This document shows positions 25,050-29,928 of a stretch of 32,863 nt of DNA, in pieces. Source of the DNA: Candidatus Saccharimonadota bacterium (GTDB lineage: Bacteria; Patescibacteriota; Saccharimonadia; Saccharimonadales; UBA10212); assembly GCA_016187125.1 (NCBI GenBank), contig JACPKF010000005.1, forward strand, positions 1 to 32,863, read 5' to 3'. Below the pieces are notes generated by a model, which did not search any database, was not told the origin of the DNA, and saw only the letters and a list, made by a program, of their open reading frames with translations. Each line of letters starts with the position of its first letter. Positions within the stretch are counted from its first letter, which is position 1. Both the position numbers and the translations under genes were made by a program.

Positions 25050-26186
25050 TCATTTTTTAACGTCTTTGAGACTCAGGGCGATTTTACGGTTATCGGTATC
25101 GATCTCCAGAACTTTAAACTGCTTTTTTTCATTGAGTTTAAAGAGTTTTTCCGGATCAATACTTTCGTCGTCGCTCATTTCTGATACGTGCACCAAGGCC
25201 TCGACAGCCGGGGACAGCTCTACAAAAGCCCCAAAAGGCGTAATCCGCGTGATTTTACCTTCGACTTTGTCGCCTTTTTTGAACTTTTTAACTTCGCTTA
25301 ACCAAGGATCTTCGGCCATTTGTTTAATACTCAATGATAAGCGGTCTTTATCAATGGCAATAATCTTGGCTTTGACAACCTCACCCATTTTTACGTATTT
25401 GCGAGGGTCTTCAACCCGCTCCCAGGATATTTCGGAAATATGGATTAGGCCCTCAATACCATCAACGTTGACAAAGGCGCCAAAATCAATTACTCCGGTA
25501 ACGATACCTTCTACAACTTCGCCAACTTTAAGACTCTGTAGCCTGGACTGCATATCGTCCCTGGTGGCCTCTTTTTCAGAGAAAATCAATTTGTTGTCTT
25601 TACGGCTGACATCCAAAACTCGAACTCGGAGATTTTTGCCAACTAAAGCGTTAAGTTTGGTTAAGATTTCGTCTTTATCGGCGTCAGAAACTCTAGGGTA
25701 GTGCTCGGCTGAGAGTTGAGACACCGGCAAAAAACCACGAATACCTTCTAATTCAACCAGCAAACCGCCGCGGTTGGCGCTATAAGCCACGACGTCAATT
25801 ATTTCCTGCTCGTCAAACAATCGCTGCAGCTCGGTCCAACCCCGATCTTTACTGGCTCGCTTCATGGAAAGCAGCGCATAACCTTCGTCCAGTTCCGGAT
25901 CAACCACACTGGCGCTGATTGTTTCGCCTTCTTTCAAAGTGTTGGCGCCAACCTCCCGACGGAAAATAACCCCGACACCATTGGCGCCCATGTCTACCCA
26001 TATTTCGTGCTTGCGCACTGAACTTACTATGCCTTCTACCATGTCACCGGTTTTTATCTGTGTCAGTTTAGTGGTCTTTAGTAGTTGGTCCATAGTTAAA
26101 CCTCGACTCGGCGACGGAGTTCTGGCTGCTCGCGCAGGCTCTGTGCCCGCAACTCGAGCGTCAATTTTAGTAGCTGCTTTTGGCAT
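25050..26186 (-). CDS. rpsA: Ribosomal protein bS1 with four S1 domains
   Basis: RNA-binding protein that helps mRNA onto the 30S subunit. The 378-residue product has four S1 (OB-fold) repeats, at about 45-110, 127-205, 220-288 and 304-374; the third and fourth have the strong signatures DFGAFVNVDGIEGLIHISEIS and PFGAFVELSPAVEALVHVSEMS. E. coli S1 has six. The N-terminal 35 residues are basic and disordered. It is the first gene of an operon with infB. The leader holds a conserved element shared with the KGG gene, and the promoter's -35 overlaps a palindrome, so regulation of this gene is likely to be elaborate. Confidence 0.95.
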   Translation of the reverse strand: MPKAATKIDARVAGTEPARAARTPSPSRGLTMDQLLKTTKLTQIKTGDMVEGIVSSVRKHEIWVDMGANGVGVIFRREVGANTLKEGETISASVVDPELDEGYALLSMKRASKDRGWTELQRLFDEQEIIDVVAYSANRGGLLVELEGIRGFLPVSQLSAEHYPRVSDADKDEILTKLNALVGKNLRVRVLDVSRKDNKLIFSEKEATRDDMQSRLQSLKVGEVVEGIVTGVIDFGAFVNVDGIEGLIHISEISWERVEDPRKYVKMGEVVKAKIIAIDKDRLSLSIKQMAEDPWLSEVKKFKKGDKVEGKITRITPFGAFVELSPAVEALVHVSEMSDDESIDPEKLFKLNEKKQFKVLEIDTDNRKIALSLKDVKK

Positions 26187-26203
26187 GAACTATAATTATT
26201 CCC

Positions 26204-26262
26204 TTCTTCGGCTGCCTAAATCTCTCCTTTAGCGGATGAAATTTGCGCGGCCAAAGCCCGCG
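26204..26262 (-). promoter_or_regulatory. rpsA leader element, shared with the KGG gene
   Basis: About 59 bases, matching the KGG-gene leader (28612-28669) with roughly ten differences: GCGGGCTTTGGCC..., TTTCATCCG, TAAAGGAGA, ATTTAGGC, GCCGAAG. CTTTGGC can pair with GCCGAAG (one G-U), leaving TAAAGGAG in the enclosed loop. This AAAGGAG is too far from the ATG (over 30 bases) to be its normal ribosome binding site; a nearer AAGGGA serves that role. Confidence 0.6.
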
Positions 26263-26325
26263 ATTCGTTTCAGGCGAACGGCGAACCGTTTTCCACTTAA
26301 AAGTTAATAAAGCAGATTGAGAACT

Positions 26326-26361
26326 ATTGTACAGAGGTAAACGCTGTTTGTAAACAGCGTT
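26326..26361 (-). promoter_or_regulatory. rpsA-infB promoter with a palindrome over the -35 box
   Basis: TTTACA, a 17-base spacer and TACAAT lie on the minus strand. A perfect inverted repeat AACGCTGTTT-GT-AAACAGCGTT (26340-26361) covers the -35 box, a good candidate for a repressor operator. The start is about 140 bases before the ATG. Confidence 0.6.
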
Positions 26362-26435
26362 GTTGATAGTAGATAGTCAAGTAGTAGATAGCGAAAAAAC
26401 AGACTTATCACTAACAACTAATGACTAACTCTTGC
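26362..26435. repeat. TAGTAGATAG word-repeat block
   Basis: GATAGTAGATAG-type words are followed by CTAACAACTAATGACTAACTC. With the AT-rich stretch up to 26568 this separates the divergent rpsA and ROK genes; no gene is seen. Confidence 0.5.
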
Positions 26436-26568
26436 CAAGTTGATAAACTTAATCTCATGTATCCCGTTAGATCTCAGCCTGCAATTTTCAAGCTAAGTTT
26501 GCGTTGGAAATATTTTGAGCTACCAAAGATAGAAAATTTTTATAAGCCAGGGGTCAGGTTCTAACGGT

Positions 26569-27408
26569 ATGTACTTGGGGATAGATGTTGGGGGAACAAA
26601 AACCTTAATGGCTGTCTTTTCCGAAGAGGGGCAGATACTCAAAGAACACAAATTTCCGACTAGCCCTAACTACAAAAGCTTTTTGAAAGATTTGTCGGCC
26701 GCTTTAAAAGAAATTCAAGACTACAAAATAACAGTCTGTTGCTGCGCTTTACCGGCCCTGATTGACCGTCAAAGAGGTATTGGTATAACTTTTGGCAACT
26801 TAAAGTGGCAAAATGTGCCCGCTAAAGATGACTTAAAGGACTTACTTCAAGGTGCAGACATCTTTTTAGAGAGTGACAGCAATTTAGCCGGACTCCACGA
26901 AAGCCTAGTATTTAAGAGTCAATACCATAAGGTCTTATATATAACCATCGGTACAGGCATAGGCGACGCCGTGGTTGTAGATGGCCAACTCGACGAGGCC
27001 TATCTGGACAGCGAGGGTGGCCAAATGGTCTTGAGCCGCGGTGGAAAGCTGACCAAATGGGAGGATTTTGCTTCCGGTCGAGCGATTGTTGAGCGCTTTG
27101 GCAAGAAAGCTGCTGATATAGACGACCCTAGCATCTGGAAGTTATATGCTTCGGATCTGGCACAAGGTTTAGCAACCTTAATAGCTCCCTTTCAGCCAGA
27201 CGTTGTAATAATTGGCGGCGGTGTAGGCGCCCATTTTGCTAAATACGGCGCCTTCTTAAACGAAGAACTCAAAAAATATCAGAACAATATGGTAACGATG
27301 CCACCGGTAATTCAAGCCAGGAAACCCGAGGAGGCCGTGATTTATGGTTGCTATGACTTTATCCGCCTTCGCCAAGGTTACGGCGGACAGGTCCGCCAAA
27401 ATGCCTAG
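26569..27408 (+). CDS. ROK-family kinase-like protein
   Basis: Actin-fold sugar kinase of the ROK group by architecture. The 279-residue product starts MYLGIDVGGTKTLMAVF, the phosphate-binding DxGGTK motif, has the LESDSNLAG substrate region (about 103-111), the second phosphate loop ITIGTGIGDAVVVDG (about 126-140), and VVIIGGGVGAHF near 217-228. The cysteine/histidine zinc cluster that marks most ROK proteins (CxCGxxGCxE) is absent; the position reads SEGGQMVLSRGGKLTKWEDFASG. The substrate is thus uncertain: a glucokinase-like role is possible but not shown. The last residues (RLRQGYGGQVRQ) are encoded by an inserted palindromic repeat. The start lacks a good ribosome binding site. Confidence 0.85.
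   Translation: MYLGIDVGGTKTLMAVFSEEGQILKEHKFPTSPNYKSFLKDLSAALKEIQDYKITVCCCALPALIDRQRGIGITFGNLKWQNVPAKDDLKDLLQGADIFLESDSNLAGLHESLVFKSQYHKVLYITIGTGIGDAVVVDGQLDEAYLDSEGGQMVLSRGGKLTKWEDFASGRAIVERFGKKAADIDDPSIWKLYASDLAQGLATLIAPFQPDVVIIGGGVGAHFAKYGAFLNEELKKYQNNMVTMPPVIQARKPEEAVIYGCYDFIRLRQGYGGQVRQNA
27362..27397. repeat. Palindromic repeat at the ROK gene's 3' end
   Basis: TCCGCC-TTCGCCAAGGTTAC-GGCGGA plus a further GTCCGCC. It encodes the last residues of the ROK protein in one frame, and lies immediately before the start codon of the next gene. Confidence 0.7.
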
Positions 27409-27901
27409 GAAAAAGATCACTCAAGGCAGTTCTGCCAAAGACGCTAAGGCTTTTATCAAACACCTAAATTCAGACTACCCGGATTATGGTTTTATAGCTG
27501 GTAAACAAGATCATTGGTCGCCTAGAAATAAGACTATTAACTTTAATCAAGGTCAAACTTTAACTAATTTACAATACGCTGTGTTGCATGAGCTGGCCCA
27601 CGCCCTGCTAAGACATGACAATTATCAAACCGACTTTGAACTGCTAAAACTGGAAAGTGAGGCGTGGCAGTTAGCCGCTCAAATCGGTAAGAATTACAAC
27701 GTTAGCATAAGTCAAGACCACATTCAAAATTGTTTAGACACCTACAGAGACTGGCTGCATCGCCGTAGTGCCTGCCCCAGTTGCGGTATGCATGTTTTAC
27801 AACAAAGTCCCAAAATATATAAATGCTTTAACTGCCAAGCACAGTGGCACGTCAGTAGTGGTCGTTTCGTGCGTCCCTACCGAAAAACAATCAACAAATA
27901 A
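27401..27901 (+). CDS. HExxH zinc metallopeptidase with a C-terminal zinc ribbon
   Basis: The 166-residue product has HELAH (63-67), with E85 or E87 in the downstream helix LKLESEAWQLA as the likely third ligand, a gluzincin-like arrangement similar to that of ImmA/IrrE or SprT-type proteins. A C-terminal CPSC (125-128) and CFNC (142-145) form a zinc ribbon, which is also a feature of SprT proteins. The start chosen is ATG-CCT at 27401, giving MPRKKITQ; an earlier in-frame start (27344) would be read through repeat sequence. The gene overlaps the ROK gene by 8 bases, so coupling is likely. The substrate is unknown. Confidence 0.8.
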   Translation: MPRKKITQGSSAKDAKAFIKHLNSDYPDYGFIAGKQDHWSPRNKTINFNQGQTLTNLQYAVLHELAHALLRHDNYQTDFELLKLESEAWQLAAQIGKNYNVSISQDHIQNCLDTYRDWLHRRSACPSCGMHVLQQSPKIYKCFNCQAQWHVSSGRFVRPYRKTINK

Positions 27902-27960
27902 CAATCAACAATAAACAGAAAACAAAAAACAATCAGCAATCAACAAAAAACAGTAAACAG
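27894..27960. repeat. CAATAAACA word-repeat block
   Basis: Many copies of ACAATCAACAA, AAAAAACA and AATAAACAG fill the gap between the convergent peptidase and four-helix genes. The reverse complement (TTGTTTATTG) occurs at 12041 and 28383. Confidence 0.55.
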
Positions 27961-27961
27961 C

Positions 27962-28321
27962 TTAGTTTTCTTGATGTTTTTGTAAAGTTTTAATCTTGGT
28001 CCAAATCATTTTTGCCACTTCTTCTCCTAGTAGGCTTGGGTCTTTTATTGATTCTGGTGAGATATAATTTTCTTCGGCAGCAAACTCAAGTATATATTGT
28101 GACTCCTTGAGCGACCCATAAGCAATAGTGAGGAATTGAGCTTCAGATTTACGAGATTGCCTAGCATAACCTTCTACGATATTGAGGGCTACAGAGATTG
28201 CCGCTCTTCTTAGCTGGGACGCTAAGCCAAATTGCTCTTCTTTCGGTAATTGTTTGCTTAGTTTATATACAGAATGGGCATATTTATTGGCTTTTTGCAG
28301 AATTATGTCTTGACTACCCAT
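27962..28321 (-). CDS. Four-helix bundle protein (23S rRNA IVP/S23 family)
   Basis: The 119-residue product is all helical and matches the family: an opening helix (ILQKANKYAHSVYKLSKQLP), then GLASQLRRAAISVALNIVEGYAR (about 46-70), SEAQFLTIAYGSLKESQYIL (about 79-98), and a final helix. The RRAxxSxxxNIxEG core is characteristic. Such proteins were first noted in 23S rRNA intervening sequences, but here no rRNA is near; stand-alone copies are common in CPR. The function is unclear and there are no catalytic residues. It begins 36 bases after the terminator of the KGG gene, with no Shine-Dalgarno. Confidence 0.85.
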   Translation of the reverse strand: MGSQDIILQKANKYAHSVYKLSKQLPKEEQFGLASQLRRAAISVALNIVEGYARQSRKSEAQFLTIAYGSLKESQYILEFAAEENYISPESIKDPSLLGEEVAKMIWTKIKTLQKHQEN

Positions 28322-28355
28322 AATTTACTATCAATCATTTATTGACTTTAGTTAA

Positions 28356-28387
28356 TAAAACAAAAGGCGGGAGTTACTCCGCCTCTT
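28356..28387 (-). terminator. Intrinsic terminator of the KGG gene
   Basis: On the minus strand GGCGGAG-TAA-CTCCCGCC (one bulged base) is followed by TTTTGTTTT. It follows the KGG stop codon by about 17 bases. Confidence 0.75.
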
Positions 28388-28401
28388 GTTTATTGTTTTT
28401 T
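28383..28401. repeat. GTTTATTG word repeat next to the KGG gene
   Basis: GTTTATTGTTTTTTG-type repeats run from the terminator into the KGG gene's last codons. Confidence 0.4.
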
Positions 28402-28403
28402 GT

Positions 28404-28604
28404 TTATTGTTTTTTGGCTTTGCCGCGTCGCGAAATTCGTCCGCCTTTGGCGCCAGCCTTGCGGGCTAGTTCACGGTTGGCGTAAAAGCCACCAGTGCGG
28501 CCTATCTTACCGCCCATCGCTCCAATTCGAGCGTAAAAGTCTTTGCCGTACTTGTTTCTGTTTGTAAAAGCAGCCTTGCGACCACCGTCTTTAGTACCAG
28601 CCAT
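28404..28604 (-). CDS. KGG-motif (stress-induced type) small basic protein
   Basis: The 66-residue, strongly basic protein has three Gly-Gly motifs with the KGG pattern: KDGGRKAAFTNRNKYGKDFYARIGAMGG (6-33), GRTGGFYANRELARKAGAKGGRISRRGKAKK. This matches the KGG/YciG-type small proteins, some of which are stress-induced, and in some cases they are very abundant. The role here is inference. GAAGGAG lies 8 bases before the ATG. Its long leader shares an element with rpsA, and a terminator-like hairpin lies between its likely promoter and the gene, so it may be controlled by attenuation. Confidence 0.85.
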   Translation of the reverse strand: MAGTKDGGRKAAFTNRNKYGKDFYARIGAMGGKIGRTGGFYANRELARKAGAKGGRISRRGKAKKQ

Positions 28605-28611
28605 AATGATT

Positions 28612-28697
28612 CTCCTTCGGCCGCCTAAATTTCTCCTTTACGGATGAAAATTGTGTGGCCAATGCTCGCAAAAAATTCTTTTGAAATTTCGGCGGGC
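28612..28697 (-). promoter_or_regulatory. KGG-gene leader element, shared with rpsA
   Basis: The first 58 bases match the rpsA leader at 26204-26262: GCGAGCATTGGCC..., TTTCATCCG, TAAAGGAGA, AATTTAGGC, GCCGAAG. Farther upstream, CCCGCCGAAATTTCAAAAG resembles the nrdJ leader hairpin (CCCGCCGAAACTTTCAAAA) at 7686-7727. The second purine run, GAAGGAG, is the actual ribosome binding site. Confidence 0.6.
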
Positions 28698-28732
28698 CTT
28701 AAGTTGATATAGATCTAGCTTATCTTCAGAAA

Positions 28733-28757
28733 TAAAAAAGGTCCCGGATGGACCCTC
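28733..28757 (-). terminator. Terminator or attenuator upstream of the KGG gene
   Basis: On the minus strand GGTCC-ATCCG-GGACC is followed by TTTTTT. It can end the transcript of the structured element at 28819 and can act as an attenuator for the KGG gene 129 bases on. Confidence 0.7.
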
Positions 28758-28776
28758 ATTCCCTGAAACTATGCTT

Positions 28777-28805
28777 ATGGTATCACCTCATTGCGGTAGT
28801 GTCAA
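28777..28805 (-). promoter_or_regulatory. Promoter P2, upstream of the KGG gene
   Basis: TTGACA, a 17-base spacer and TACCAT lie on the minus strand. A transcript from here meets the terminator-like hairpin after about 15 to 20 bases. Confidence 0.55.
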
Positions 28806-28818
28806 GCAATCATGGCGA

Positions 28819-28947
28819 CCTGAATCTCAAAACATAATTTATTAGACAATATTTTTGCCGTTTACAAGTTTACAAGGAGGCTCCTTGTAAACAACGGATA
28901 AGTCGATCCTTAACTTTACACATTGACTGGGGGTTTTGAGATTCAGG
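28819..28947 (-). ncRNA. Candidate structured RNA (6S-like outline) or inverted-repeat element
   Basis: A perfect 15-bp closing stem (CCTGAATCTCAAAAC at 28819, partner at 28933) encloses two long unpaired arms and an apical 12-bp stem (GTTTACAAGGAG, 28868-28879, with partner 28881-28892), supported by CCG/CGG. Closing stem, large asymmetric bubble and apical stem is the 6S RNA layout. A minus-strand promoter (28971-28999) would start transcription about 17 bases before the stem. A terminator lies at 28733. A non-autonomous mobile element with terminal inverted repeats is the main alternative; no homologue is recognised. Confidence 0.4.
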
Positions 28948-28970
28948 GCTCGTGGCTGTTCTTGGCCTCG

Positions 28971-28999
28971 TTTATAATTTCAAAATGTAAAATATACAA
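28971..28999 (-). promoter_or_regulatory. Promoter P1, upstream of the structured element
   Basis: TTGTAT, a 17-base spacer and TATAAA lie on the minus strand. Confidence 0.55.
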
Positions 29000-29006
29000 T
29001 TTATTA

Positions 29007-29034
29007 CAAAAAGTGCGCGATCGCACACTTTTTG
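29007..29034. terminator. Bidirectional terminator-like hairpin
   Basis: CAAAAAGTG-C-GCGATCGC-A-CACTTTTTG is a near-perfect 28-base palindrome with T-runs on both strands. It likely ends the transcript of the membrane-anchored gene at 29339. Confidence 0.75.
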
Positions 29035-29320
29035 AAATAATGCAGGTGAATCTTGTGAACATACATTAAACTAAACTGATGTTCGATGCTGACTCTGCTT
29101 TCTAACCATCAATGCTTGTACTATGCCATCGCTAATGGTATTGAGATTGTCAATCAATATAATGTATGTAGCACCTAGTCAAGACCTACGCAACACCTAT
29201 GCAGTAACAGATAACAAAGTTGTCATTTTGGCAAACTATTTAAATTAAGGAGTATCAAGCGTAGTTAGCCGTAGCAACGTTATGACCAGGCCGCAATCAA
29301 GGCTTCGCCTGAATTAGAAT
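29035..29320. other. Gene-free stretch
   Basis: No supported gene, RNA or repeat is seen. It is AT-rich, with only very short reading frames, and lies between the terminator hairpin and the membrane-anchored gene. Confidence 0.5.
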
Positions 29321-29321
29321 T

Positions 29322-29337
29322 GGGTGGGTTGGGTGGG
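29322..29337 (+). other. G-quadruplex motif
   Basis: GGG-T-GGG-TT-GGG-T-GGG: four G3 runs with loops of 1, 2 and 1 bases, a very stable quadruplex type. It is next to the stop codon of the minus-strand gene at 29339, on the strand that is template for that gene. Confidence 0.75.
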
Positions 29338-29338
29338 T

Positions 29339-29812
29339 CTATTGGCCTGTTTGTTGTTGGTTGGCTGAAGCGTTATTACCAATATTAATTGGCGCCAACT
29401 CGATAACCTTGTCCGTGGAAGGCCGGTATAAAAAGGCTCGGCGAGCTTGACTGAATATTAAAACCTTATCGCCATTTTGGGCTTTGGCGTAAAACGGCTG
29501 GTCCTTAAGTTTGGAAACGTCACTAACTGTCGCGATTGTCGGAGTTTCGTTAGTCGGAATTTCCACCAGTCTGCCGACTTTGGCAGTCAGCTGACGAGTT
29601 TCCTCGCGGGCCGATTCTTGCGGATTAGATAAGCGCTTAACCTCATTTTGGGAGTGAACGTATTTATAAACCAGGAAACCGCTCAAAACAACCAGAGCTA
29701 TAATGACTAGCCTAACTAGAATCTGCCGCCAAGTCAGCTTGGCTAGATTGTTTTTTAGTTTAGCTGGCCTGCTCAGTTCGCTTTCTGCCGGATCTTTAGG
29801 CGTGGCCTTCAT
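29339..29812 (-). CDS. Single-pass membrane-anchored protein of unknown function
   Basis: The 157-residue product has a basic cytoplasmic N-terminus (1-30), one transmembrane helix (about 31-51, ILVRLVIIALVVLSGFLVYKY), a short coiled linker, then an extracytoplasmic domain with VPTN-like ETPTIATVSDVSKLKDQPFY and NGDKVLIFSQARRAFLYRP (about 85-130). A Gln/Asn-rich end (GNNASANQQQTGQ) follows. I recall similar TVSD...FY...A..GDKVLIY...A.LYRP proteins in CPR genomes near surface-protein and pilus genes, but their role is unknown. AGGAGGGA lies about 10 bases before the ATG, an excellent ribosome binding site. It follows the giant surface protein gene. Confidence 0.8.
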   Translation of the reverse strand: MKATPKDPAESELSRPAKLKNNLAKLTWRQILVRLVIIALVVLSGFLVYKYVHSQNEVKRLSNPQESAREETRQLTAKVGRLVEIPTNETPTIATVSDVSKLKDQPFYAKAQNGDKVLIFSQARRAFLYRPSTDKVIELAPINIGNNASANQQQTGQ

Positions 29813-29849
29813 TGAGTGTATCCCTCCTGATTAATTAGTAACGCTCCAA

Positions 29850-29878
29850 AATCTACTTAAGCTTAAGTTTAGTAGATT
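29850..29878 (-). terminator. Hairpin after the giant surface protein gene
   Basis: On the minus strand AATCTAC and GTAGATT close a stem with a CTTAAGCTTAAG palindrome inside, followed by TTTTGG. It lies between the surface-protein stop codon and the next gene; a TTGCAT/TAAACT promoter may overlap it. Confidence 0.5.
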
Positions 29879-29928
29879 ATGCACTATTAATGCAAGTCCA
29901 GTAATCGCTAGACAAGGCTCAGGCTTCA

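Noticed and set aside
26540-26568. Transposon end (GGGGTCAGGTTCTAAC) before the ROK gene
   Set aside because: It recalls sequences flanking RAYT/IS200-type elements, but there is no partner copy or transposase in the window.
27344-27400. Earlier start for the metallopeptidase
   Set aside because: The extra residues (FAKVTADRSAK) are a translation of the palindromic repeat; MPRKKIT at 27401 is the more natural start.
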